A DNA stretch of 64,000 nucleotides from CAUTUX01 sp963545485. Its GTDB lineage: Bacteria > Bacillota > Clostridia > Christensenellales > CAG-917. Within the stretch, counting starts at the first letter, position 1. Each line of letters opens with the position of its first letter. The notes beneath the pieces are model-generated. The model searched no databases and was not told where the DNA came from. It worked only from the letters and a program-made list of their open reading frames with translations. This document shows positions 8,382-16,367 of the stretch, one piece after another. The stretch is from NCBI GenBank assembly GCA_963545485.1, contig CAUUJG010000002.1:1-64000 (forward strand), read 5' to 3'. Position numbers and translations under genes: made by a program.

Positions 8382-9347
8382 CTAATCCGTTATGTTTTGA
8401 TTTCTATCAATTACTTCGGAAACAGTCTTGAAGTTCATTTTACAAAATTCAGATAACTTATCAGGATAATTTTTTATTAATTTTATCAAATCCTTTTTTA
8501 CCGAATCAGATACGCCAAGGTGTAGTGGAAAACCTGCTTTTCTACTCAATATCGACATGTTTTTAAGGTACTCTGCTCTTGCTATTATAGACGCTGCTGC
8601 AACACCTAAATACTTTTCAGCTTTAGGATATAATTTTATATTAACATTCGGACAAACTTCCCTTAGTCGTGATATGAGTTTAGGAGAATTATCAAACTTA
8701 TCAATTACAGCATTCATGCATCCAGTTCGTTCAGAAATATTTTTTATAGCACTACCATGCATATATGCCATGCTACATGCGGTATTGTTTTCTTCTTTAT
8801 TAAAAGTATTGTTGAACTCTTTAACTGGAACTGAAATAATCGAATAATATTTTTTGTCTATCGAATCATATATCTGCTGTGCCATATATAAATTAAGTTT
8901 GTCTGTATTTGCCTTACAATCTTTTACTTTTATCTTTTTTAATATAGATTCAGTTTCTTTATTGACGCACATTCCTGCAATTACTGTAGGACCAAATAAA
9001 TCTCCCTTACCAGATTCATCAGTTCCAATATATTCTTTAAATCCAATTTCATAATTGCTTTCATCTGTATCAATATTCTCTTTTGTAATATTTACTAAAT
9101 TAAATCTATCTACGAGAATTTTGCATGCATTACTTTGAACTTTGGAAAAAATAATACTAGATAATATATTTTGTTTCTGATATAGCGTTATCACTCCACT
9201 GGGGTCAATTTTAAATTGATATCCGTACATGATTGATTTTTCATCAGATATAAAATACCCGGCTATTTCAAGTATCGATGGAATTGTATCTGTAACTTCC
9301 TGAAAACTATATTGTTTGCTAGGCTTATATGTCCCCTTAACTATCAT
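8382..9347 (-). CDS. rnhC: Ribonuclease HIII
   Basis: 321 aa, an endonuclease that cuts RNA in RNA-DNA hybrids. The first 90 residues or so form the TBP-like substrate-binding domain typical of RNase HIII. The catalytic domain begins with YIGTDESGKGDLFGP (D110, E111), the diagnostic DESGKGD motif, and AVIDKFD carries the next acidic residue at D216. Length is normal. Its ATG overlaps the stop of the V-ATPase A gene by 4 nt (ATGA), so it is translated with the ATPase operon, in the place where subunit B is normally found. That position is unusual for rnhC. Confidence 0.95.
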   Translation of the reverse strand: MIVKGTYKPSKQYSFQEVTDTIPSILEIAGYFISDEKSIMYGYQFKIDPSGVITLYQKQNILSSIIFSKVQSNACKILVDRFNLVNITKENIDTDESNYEIGFKEYIGTDESGKGDLFGPTVIAGMCVNKETESILKKIKVKDCKANTDKLNLYMAQQIYDSIDKKYYSIISVPVKEFNNTFNKEENNTACSMAYMHGSAIKNISERTGCMNAVIDKFDNSPKLISRLREVCPNVNIKLYPKAEKYLGVAAASIIARAEYLKNMSILSRKAGFPLHLGVSDSVKKDLIKLIKNYPDKLSEFCKMNFKTVSEVIDRNQNITD

Positions 9348-11101
9348 ATATCGATACTGTATAAATTCTTGATTTCGTCTGTTATTTTTTCAAAGATATT
9401 TTCTATTTCTTTTAGAGTGCTTTCCTCAATATATTTGCTTCTTCCGATAAGTTCCTTACTGTTTATCGCCAATATATCTTCAATGTCAACATTGTTATCT
9501 ATTGCCTTTAAAGCCTCTCTATGGAACTGAAGTATAAGTTTAATCATCATGTCTTGCTTTTTCAATGATGCAAATGTATCGACCTCATGAAATGCATTTT
9601 GATGTAAATAATCTTCTCTAATTGATTTTGCTGTTTCCATTATCAGCCTATCTCTCGCAGACAAAGCATCAATTCCAACAAGTCTAACTATTTCATTTAA
9701 TTTTGCCTCTTCCTGCAATATTCTCATTGCTTCCGTTCTATTTTCAACCCATTCATCTGATATGTTTCTTTCATACCATTTTGATAGATTATTTTGATAC
9801 AAAGAATAACTTATCAACCAATCAATAGCTGGAAAATGTCTCCTATATGCAAGTGTGGATGATAGCCCCCAGAAAACTTTAACTATTCTCAATGTGGCTT
9901 GTGATACGGGTTCTGACAAGTCTCCTCCTGGTGGAGATACCGCTCCTATTGCCGTAATGGATCCTTTTTTATTTTGTCCAAGTATTTTAACCGTACCTGC
10001 TCTTTCATAAAACTCTGCTAGCCTTGAGCCCAAATATGCCGGATACCCTTCTTCACCAGGCATCTCTTCAAGACGACCACTCATTTCTCTCAATGCTTCA
10101 GCCCACCTTGATGTTGAATCAGCCATTATGGCAACAGAATATCCCATATCTCTAAAGTATTCCGCAATTGTTATACCTGTATATATTGAGGCTTCACGAG
10201 CTGCAACAGGCATGTCTGATGTATTCGCAATCAATACCGTCCTTTTCATTAAAGGTTGTCCACTCTTAGGATCAATTAATTGTGGAAATTCATTAAGAAC
10301 ATCTGTCATCTCATTTCCACGCTCACCACAACCAATATATACAATGATGTCTGCATCTGCCCACTTTGCAAGCTGATGTTGCACTATTGTCTTCCCACTT
10401 CCAAAAGGACCAGGAACAGCAGCAACACCACCTTTGGCTATTGGGAAGAATGTATCTATGACTCTTTGACCTGTTAACATCGGTGTATCTGGAGTTAGTT
10501 TTTCTTTATATGGTCTTCCAATACGAACGGGCCATTTCTGTATCATATTTAAATTATGAACTTTGTTCCCGTCTGAAATTTTTGCTATAGTTTGTTCTAT
10601 TGTGTATTCACCATCTTTAATTTCTTTTACTTCCCCTTCAATACCATTTGGTACAAGTATCTTACAAACAATTAATTCATTTTCTTGAACTTCACCAAGC
10701 ACACAACCGGCTGAAACTTTATCTCCCTTTTTAGCCTTAGCTTTAAAGAAATATTTCTTTTTTCTATCTAATGAATTTACATGTACGCCTCTGCCAATTC
10801 TTTCTCCTGATGTCTCCAACAATTTATTTAAAGGTCTTTGAATTCCATCAAATATAGAACCTATGAGCCCTGGTCCAAGTTCTACGGATAAAGGTTCTCC
10901 TGTTGTATATACTTCTTCATCGCATCCTATCATACTTGTATCTTCATAAACCTGTATTGATGCTTTATCTCCTCTCAATTCTATTATTTCGCCTATCAAT
11001 TTTTGTTTAGAGACTTCAACAACATCATACATTTTGCAATCTTTCATTCCTTCTGCAACTATTAATGGCCCTGATACTTTAATTATTTTTCCTATACTCA
11101 T
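9344..11101 (-). CDS. atpA: V-type ATP synthase catalytic subunit A
   Basis: 585 aa, the catalytic subunit of the V1 headpiece. It has the P-loop GPFGSGKT at 231-238, GCGERGNEM with the catalytic glutamate at about 260, and SSRWAEALRE. It also has the A-type-specific non-homologous insert (about 110-190) that separates A from B and from F1-beta. Length is typical (580-600). The ribosome binding site GAGGATAAA precedes the ATG. It is the last ATPase gene of the operon here: in most V-ATPase operons B and D follow A, but here rnhC follows with a 4-nt overlap. Confidence 0.96.
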   Translation of the reverse strand: MSIGKIIKVSGPLIVAEGMKDCKMYDVVEVSKQKLIGEIIELRGDKASIQVYEDTSMIGCDEEVYTTGEPLSVELGPGLIGSIFDGIQRPLNKLLETSGERIGRGVHVNSLDRKKKYFFKAKAKKGDKVSAGCVLGEVQENELIVCKILVPNGIEGEVKEIKDGEYTIEQTIAKISDGNKVHNLNMIQKWPVRIGRPYKEKLTPDTPMLTGQRVIDTFFPIAKGGVAAVPGPFGSGKTIVQHQLAKWADADIIVYIGCGERGNEMTDVLNEFPQLIDPKSGQPLMKRTVLIANTSDMPVAAREASIYTGITIAEYFRDMGYSVAIMADSTSRWAEALREMSGRLEEMPGEEGYPAYLGSRLAEFYERAGTVKILGQNKKGSITAIGAVSPPGGDLSEPVSQATLRIVKVFWGLSSTLAYRRHFPAIDWLISYSLYQNNLSKWYERNISDEWVENRTEAMRILQEEAKLNEIVRLVGIDALSARDRLIMETAKSIREDYLHQNAFHEVDTFASLKKQDMMIKLILQFHREALKAIDNNVDIEDILAINSKELIGRSKYIEESTLKEIENIFEKITDEIKNLYSIDI

Positions 11102-11108
11102 TTTATCC

Positions 11109-11426
11109 TCAACTGATATTTATACTTGTTCCAATCGCTTTCTCAATATTCTTATTTATTTCATCCATTGCATAACCGTTCTCATTGTCCGCTGATGGCA
11201 AAACAAGTATAATCGGATATGGCTTTGCTTTATACCTTGATATGAGAGAATCAACTTCCTTTGCTATGTCTTCTTCTATTAGAATAATACTATATTCTCT
11301 CGCCAATATTTTAACTTTCTCATTAGCATCTACACTGCCACTCACTTTTACACAGTGTACCCCAAAAGTATTAAATGGAAGAATCGCATCTGTATTTCCA
11401 ACTATAGCTATATTTTTTCTTTCCAT
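11109..11426 (-). CDS. atpF: V-type ATP synthase subunit F (central stalk)
   Basis: 105 aa with the Rossmann-like fold of V-type subunit F. It begins NIAIVGNTDAILPFNTFGV, as family members do, and contains ILIEEDIAKEVD and YPIILVLPS. The subunit sits with subunit D in the rotating shaft. Placed between C and A, as in other bacterial V-ATPase operons, with an AGGAG ribosome binding site. In Enterococcus naming this would be NtpG. Confidence 0.88.
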   Translation of the reverse strand: MERKNIAIVGNTDAILPFNTFGVHCVKVSGSVDANEKVKILAREYSIILIEEDIAKEVDSLISRYKAKPYPIILVLPSADNENGYAMDEINKNIEKAIGTSINIS

Positions 11427-11442
11427 TCCACTACTCCTATCT

Positions 11443-12393
11443 CTATATATTAAAGACTTTATTTACAACATCATTGACTTGTTCTAATTTGAGTACTGAT
11501 GTATCTTTAAACTTTTTTAAACAATACATTAAATTAACAAGTTTCAATATTATTTTCTGCTTATAATAAAAGACTATGATCGGACATTCCGTTTCATATT
11601 CAAATTTCATTTCAGACCAATATTTTAAAGCGAATATATCAAGATTTATTTCATTGCTGAATATATCATTACTGTTTTCTACACTATTAACGAATTCTCC
11701 AAAAAAAATATCTTTGTATATTTCATCTGAAGTTTTACTATATATTGTCGCAATATCTATTTTTTTTCTATTAAAGCTAATATAATATCTTCCGAATTCA
11801 TCTGCTGACAGTCCAAGAAGCTTACATCGTACAAGTGTATTTAGATTTACAAGTTCAATATACTTTTCAAAAAATTTTTTAATTCGCTTATTGCTAATCC
11901 TTAAAATTTCCTTATACATCCAGCGATCTATAATTTCATCATATTGTGAAACTCTAAAGCTATCCTTTACTTTTTCTCTTTCTATTTCCTCAATAGCTGA
12001 AACCATATATTCACTTATGAGACTTTTATCCAATGTATTTACACATGTTTTAATATGTTCTCTTGTATATAATCCATCCTGAATATTTTCCTTCAACTCG
12101 TTAGATGTATATTTTGATTTAATCGCAGTCTTAAGATTCTTATAATCTTCTTGAATTATGAATGGATCTAATACTTGTCCTACATTATTATTCTTTAAAA
12201 CACTTAATGCTGCCTTTTCACTATGTTCTCTATATTCATCAATACTGATAAAAGTTGTTCCATTTTTATCATTCAAAATTGAAATAATATCATTTTCATC
12301 AGTCGCCTTAATTAATTTTTCAAAATCTGACCTATCAAGCATTTTGCTTTCATTAGCTTTAATTCTGGCATTTTGAAAAATAAAATCTTTCAT
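11443..12393 (-). CDS. atpC: V-type ATP synthase subunit C
   Basis: 316 aa, helical, related to the subunit C/d family that connects the central shaft to the membrane rotor. No membrane segment or signal peptide. The RxSDFEKLIKATDENDIISIL opening (around residue 21) and the spaced Tyr/Lys-rich helices fit the family, and the position E-C-F is canonical. Its start overlaps the subunit E stop by 4 nt. Sequence conservation in this family is low, so the call rests partly on gene order. Confidence 0.85.
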   Translation of the reverse strand: MKDFIFQNARIKANESKMLDRSDFEKLIKATDENDIISILNDKNGTTFISIDEYREHSEKAALSVLKNNNVGQVLDPFIIQEDYKNLKTAIKSKYTSNELKENIQDGLYTREHIKTCVNTLDKSLISEYMVSAIEEIEREKVKDSFRVSQYDEIIDRWMYKEILRISNKRIKKFFEKYIELVNLNTLVRCKLLGLSADEFGRYYISFNRKKIDIATIYSKTSDEIYKDIFFGEFVNSVENSNDIFSNEINLDIFALKYWSEMKFEYETECPIIVFYYKQKIILKLVNLMYCLKKFKDTSVLKLEQVNDVVNKVFNI

Positions 12394-12965
12394 TTATACA
12401 ACCCTTTGAGTATTTCGCTTTCCATTTCTTTTTTAAGACTTTCAAGCTCCGTTTCAATATTGAAATCTAATACTGTGCTTTTGCGATCTATTATTATTCC
12501 TGCAATATTGCTATTACATTCTGATGATAATGAAACTTTAATTCCTTTCTTTTTGGCAATTTCATCAATGTCTTTCTTAAGAATAATACCTTTTTCTTTT
12601 TCGGACAAAATAACTACATCTCCATCTCGCAATGCATCAAGATCTTTTAATGCAATTTTCTTATATTCTGTTTTTGGAAGCTTTAATATTTTATCAAGAG
12701 CAAGATCAAAAATTTTATTTATCAGCTCACGCTTTTTATGTAACTCAATTTTACTAATTTCTAACTCTACGATGACATCGGCAACATCATTCATCGCTTT
12801 AGCAGTGTTAGATGCTCTATCTTCACCTCTATTGCGATATACTTCAATTTTTTTGTCTGTTTCTATTGCAATTTCATCAGCTTTTTCTTGTTGTGCATCT
12901 ATGAACGACTGAGCTTTTTTTTCAGCGTCACCTATTATTCGGTTTATAATGTTTTCTAATGCCAT
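12390..12965 (-). CDS. atpE: V-type ATP synthase subunit E (peripheral stalk)
   Basis: 191 aa. A long charged N-terminal helix of about 100 residues, rich in Ala, Glu and Lys (IIGDAEKKAQSFIDAQQEKA), would form the coiled coil of the stator with the H/G subunit. A globular C-terminal half carries NSNIAGIIIDRKSTVLDFN, typical of subunit E. It lies 3 nt after the K gene. Confidence 0.88.
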   Translation of the reverse strand: MALENIINRIIGDAEKKAQSFIDAQQEKADEIAIETDKKIEVYRNRGEDRASNTAKAMNDVADVIVELEISKIELHKKRELINKIFDLALDKILKLPKTEYKKIALKDLDALRDGDVVILSEKEKGIILKKDIDEIAKKKGIKVSLSSECNSNIAGIIIDRKSTVLDFNIETELESLKKEMESEILKGLYK

Positions 12966-12968
12966 GAT

Positions 12969-13445
12969 TTAGATCTTTGGAATAAGTATTGCCAACAAAG
13001 AAATCAATAATGCTAAAATTGCATATGTCTCAACCATAATACAAAATGTAATAGCCTTACCACTTTCTTCAGGTCGTTTACCAACCATCATAATACCTGA
13101 TATTGCTACTTTAGCTTGATATATAGCACTTATAAATCCAACAATCGCTATTGGCAAACATGCAAAGAATAAAAGCAGTCCTTGTTGTATTGATAGCAAT
13201 GAAGCTGTTCCAAATAGCTTAATTTTAGAAAATAATAAGAATGCCGTTACAAGACCATATATTCCCTGTGAACCAGGCAAAACTTGTAAAAGCAAAACTT
13301 TTGAATATTTATCAGGAGATTCTGCCGTTACTCCCGCAGCTGCTTTACCAGCCAACCCCGTACCTATTGCAGAACCTATTCCGCAAAATGCTGCTGCTAT
13401 AGCTGCCCCAAGTATTGCTATTGCTGTTCCTGTTGTAATTGTCAT
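12969..13445 (-). CDS. atpK: V-type ATP synthase subunit K (rotor ring proteolipid), probably Na+-binding
   Basis: 158 aa, four membrane helices in two hairpins, like Enterococcus hirae NtpK. The ion-binding Glu is at E139 (MVETYAIL). The positions that bind Na+ in NtpK are all matched: LPGSQ (L56, S59, Q60), Y63 and Q110 (IYQAKVA), with Ser replacing the Thr of NtpK. This points to a sodium-coupled rotor, an inference from ligand identity. Residue numbers Q110 and E139 coincide with NtpK. A strong GGAGG precedes the ATG. Confidence 0.93.
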   Translation of the reverse strand: MTITTGTAIAILGAAIAAAFCGIGSAIGTGLAGKAAAGVTAESPDKYSKVLLLQVLPGSQGIYGLVTAFLLFSKIKLFGTASLLSIQQGLLLFFACLPIAIVGFISAIYQAKVAISGIMMVGKRPEESGKAITFCIMVETYAILALLISLLAILIPKI

Positions 13446-13452
13446 ACTTCCG

Positions 13453-15489
13453 TTACCTCCGTAAATCTATGTATGTATATTTTTTTTCACTTCCAAAAGG
13501 CTTGAACAGATGTCCGCCACCTTCATAAAATTTACCAAAAAACTCTATGTACTGCAATCTGCTATTGTGCACAAATGCTCCCAATGTTGAAAGTCCTATA
13601 TTGAATCCATGTCCTATCACAAATATAGGTGCTGCAACAATATATCCTACTGCGATAAGATTTCCTCCAGCTCCAGCTATTCCACCAAATATTTCAATTA
13701 TTACTGCACATATTTGGTTAACAACCATTGCTATAACTCCACCAGCAAGTCCTAATCCAAATAATCTCGCATACGAAAGAATATCAGATAAAAAATTAAT
13801 TCCACCGTAAAGCTGCCCGAAGCCTCCAAAAATACCAAGTATCTTCTTTGCTCCTTTCTTTCCGTACATGCCAGAAAGAAAAATAGATACCACTCCCGCT
13901 AAAGTCACAGCATATCCAATATATTTAACATATTTTGCATTGCTGTTTTTTATAAATAATGCTGCAACTGCAACAATTCCTAATCCTAAAAAGATTATGT
14001 ACCACACAACAACACTTGAAAATATCTCAAAATACTTTTTATCTTTACCAAGTTTTATAGCTTTTAAAAGCATCCCAAACATTAACTGTATAAACCCTAG
14101 ACCCAATGATATCCCTAAGACAAATAAAGGACCATTCCCTTCCGTAGGATTGAATACGGCAATTCTTGCATTATTAAACCATTTTGATACCGGTAACCCG
14201 AAATATCCACCAAATATCATTCCCCATATAATTGTAGATATTCCGCCCATTCCAATAATCAACAATAACTGACCCTTTCCCTTTCTTGGTTTCTTTATCA
14301 AATATATTGTAAAAGCTGCGATAGTTAAAATAAGCCCATACATTGCATCTGACACCATCATCCCAAAGAATAGGAAATAAAAAAATGCCATATAGGGATT
14401 AGGATCAAGATCCTTAGCATATTTTGGTGCAGAATATAAATTTGTTACATATTCATAAGGTTCAACTATTTTGCTAGACTTTACAAGGGTCGGTACATCA
14501 TCATTCTCTGTTACCTCATCTAGAAAATACAAGTTTTCTTCCGGTAATTCAGACAACATCTCAATAACTTTATCTTCACATTCTTTTGGATAATACCCTA
14601 CCAATACGAAGCTCTTTTTTGTTGTTGCAAACTCATCAAGAGCCTTGTTCCTCATTGTTTCTGTGTAATAAAAATCATAAAGAATTTTTAAATTCTTTAC
14701 ATGACTTCTTTTATTTAAAATTTCATATATAATCTTTTCAATTGCCTGTGTCGATTCTTTAATTATCTTCTCTGAATCATATATAACCTTAGCTGGTGTC
14801 TCAATAATATCTTCGTTACATGGTATATACTCTAAAGCATTCAACTTTTCTATAAGCTGTTCTTTATCTTCCTTTAGGGACACTGCAACAAAGACCAAAT
14901 CATTCCCAACTTTCACAGTTTCCACATGAAATTTTTCAGAATTGTTTATTTCCTGTATAGCTGTAGATTTTGAAAGACTAACATAACCTAAAATAACAGC
15001 TGTATTTTGTGTATCTTTTATCTCGCTGAGTGGCATATTAATTTCTTTATACCTCTCAAATTTTTTTATAATCTCTCCAGCCTGTTCTTTAGTTTTCTTT
15101 AATTCCTCTTTTTGTTTAAACAGTGTCTGAATTTCTTCAACTTCATTTAGCAACTCAACTTCATGAGTTGTTATACTTTCAAAATCTCCTATTGAAATTA
15201 TGTTTTCTTCATCTATGTGCTTATATATTTTTTCGTCAATATCTTTAAAGTTTTTTATCGTTACTTTTGCTTCATTTTTAACCTGACGAATACTTTCTAA
15301 TGCAAAATCTATCGACTGCATCTTTGATGTAATTCCAGCTGTGCGTTGCTGATTATCTAATCTTTTTGTATTTGAGATTTCTTCTGTTGATACGACTTCA
15401 ACAAGTCGAGTTCTATTAAAATTTCTAAAAAGCTTATGTCGTACTGACTTATGTCCTATTAAGGTCAGCTTCTTCATCTCAAGTATCAT
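13453..15489 (-). CDS. atpI: V-type ATP synthase subunit I (membrane stator)
   Basis: 678 aa. The N-terminal half is cytoplasmic with long coiled-coil helices (about 90-160 and 200-260). The C-terminal half has about seven to eight membrane helices from residue 360. The conserved SYARLFGLGLAGG motif places the essential arginine at R575, and a second conserved arginine lies in NSRLQYIEFFGKFYEGGG at R644. These arginines face the ring glutamate and open the ion half-channels. Gene order H-I-K is canonical. The gene has its own AGGAG ribosome binding site. Confidence 0.94.
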   Translation of the reverse strand: MILEMKKLTLIGHKSVRHKLFRNFNRTRLVEVVSTEEISNTKRLDNQQRTAGITSKMQSIDFALESIRQVKNEAKVTIKNFKDIDEKIYKHIDEENIISIGDFESITTHEVELLNEVEEIQTLFKQKEELKKTKEQAGEIIKKFERYKEINMPLSEIKDTQNTAVILGYVSLSKSTAIQEINNSEKFHVETVKVGNDLVFVAVSLKEDKEQLIEKLNALEYIPCNEDIIETPAKVIYDSEKIIKESTQAIEKIIYEILNKRSHVKNLKILYDFYYTETMRNKALDEFATTKKSFVLVGYYPKECEDKVIEMLSELPEENLYFLDEVTENDDVPTLVKSSKIVEPYEYVTNLYSAPKYAKDLDPNPYMAFFYFLFFGMMVSDAMYGLILTIAAFTIYLIKKPRKGKGQLLLIIGMGGISTIIWGMIFGGYFGLPVSKWFNNARIAVFNPTEGNGPLFVLGISLGLGFIQLMFGMLLKAIKLGKDKKYFEIFSSVVVWYIIFLGLGIVAVAALFIKNSNAKYVKYIGYAVTLAGVVSIFLSGMYGKKGAKKILGIFGGFGQLYGGINFLSDILSYARLFGLGLAGGVIAMVVNQICAVIIEIFGGIAGAGGNLIAVGYIVAAPIFVIGHGFNIGLSTLGAFVHNSRLQYIEFFGKFYEGGGHLFKPFGSEKKYTYIDLRR

Positions 15490-15492
15490 TGT

Positions 15493-15810
15493 TTAGCTCC
15501 TATTGATAAATCTCTCCACTACCTTATTTGCATAAGCATCTATTTTAAGAAGATTTTCCTGATACCTATTTTCAGCCTTTACTTTTGCTTCTTCAATCTT
15601 ATATTCTTTTGATTTTTCCAACTGAACTTCCAATTCTCTTTCATCACTTTCGGCTTTTGTTTTAATCGTTTTTATGTTGCTTTTAATTCGCTGATCTGCC
15701 TGTTTTTCAGCATTTAAAACTATTTCACGCCCTTTTAAATATGATTCCTGCATAATCTGTTCAGCTTTATCTTCTGCAGCTTTAATATCTTTAATTATTT
15801 CATCTATCAT
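15493..15810 (-). CDS. V-type ATP synthase subunit H/G (peripheral stalk)
   Basis: 105 aa, almost entirely one charged helix (KAAEDKAEQIMQESYLKGRE, then alternating Lys/Glu to the end), as expected for the stator subunit that pairs with E. It is the first ATPase gene, with an AGGTGAG ribosome binding site, and stops 3 nt before subunit I. The short helix alone would not be diagnostic; the position makes it convincing. Confidence 0.85.
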   Translation of the reverse strand: MIDEIIKDIKAAEDKAEQIMQESYLKGREIVLNAEKQADQRIKSNIKTIKTKAESDERELEVQLEKSKEYKIEEAKVKAENRYQENLLKIDAYANKVVERFINRS

Positions 15811-15916
15811 TTATATCTCACCTAACTTAATACAACACACATACCGATATTATTCGATAAATGATTAACAAATTTATGTTGGTTTCAGCGTATTCTGGCA
15901 TTTAATGCCATAAAGC

Positions 15917-16366
15917 TTATTTAAAGTTTTTATTCTCAATATCGGAAATAATATTAATACGCTTCAAATGCTTGCCTCCAAGGAACTCTGCATTAAACCA
16001 AGCTTTAATAATATCTTCCGCTATTGCTGGCGTCACTACTCTTGAGCCCAACGCTATAATGTTAGCATTGTTGTGCTCTTTTGTCATTCTCGCCATATAT
16101 GTATCTGTAACGACAGCACATCTTATTCCCTTAACTTTATTAGCCGCAATTGATATTCCTATCCCTGTTCCACACATAAGTATACCCGCATCAGCTTTGC
16201 CAGATGCTACAAGTATAGCTACCTTTTCACCATATAGCGGATAATCCACACTTTCGTGTGAATCTGTTCCGCAATCTATAATTTCTACATTAAGACCAGT
16301 TAAAACTTTCTCAACTGTGTCCTTGAGATCAATCCCAGCATGATCACATCCAATTGCTATTTTCAT
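15917..16366 (-). CDS. rpiB: Ribose-5-phosphate isomerase B
   Basis: 149 aa, interconverting ribose 5-phosphate and ribulose 5-phosphate in the pentose phosphate pathway. It begins MKIAIGCDHAGIDLKD, has the active-site cysteine C65 in LMCGTGIGISIA and the histidine H98 in KEHNNANI. These match the catalytic Cys and His of E. coli RpiB within one residue. Length is normal. The ATG lies 1 nt after the stop of the 3262-aa surface protein. Its AAGGAGA ribosome binding site lies inside that gene's last codons (the KKRR tail), so the two are almost certainly cotranscribed. Confidence 0.95.
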   Translation of the reverse strand: MKIAIGCDHAGIDLKDTVEKVLTGLNVEIIDCGTDSHESVDYPLYGEKVAILVASGKADAGILMCGTGIGISIAANKVKGIRCAVVTDTYMARMTKEHNNANIIALGSRVVTPAIAEDIIKAWFNAEFLGGKHLKRINIISDIENKNFK

Positions 16367-16367
16367 A

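Noticed and set aside
9344..11101. Subunit A being a fused A-B protein that would explain the missing B gene
   Set aside because: At 585 aa it is a normal-length A subunit with one P-loop and the A-specific insert.
15896..15910. Small hairpin TGGCAT/ATGCCA between rpiB and the V-ATPase as a terminator
   Set aside because: Only 6 bp with a 3-nt loop and no U-tract after it. It would not terminate efficiently.
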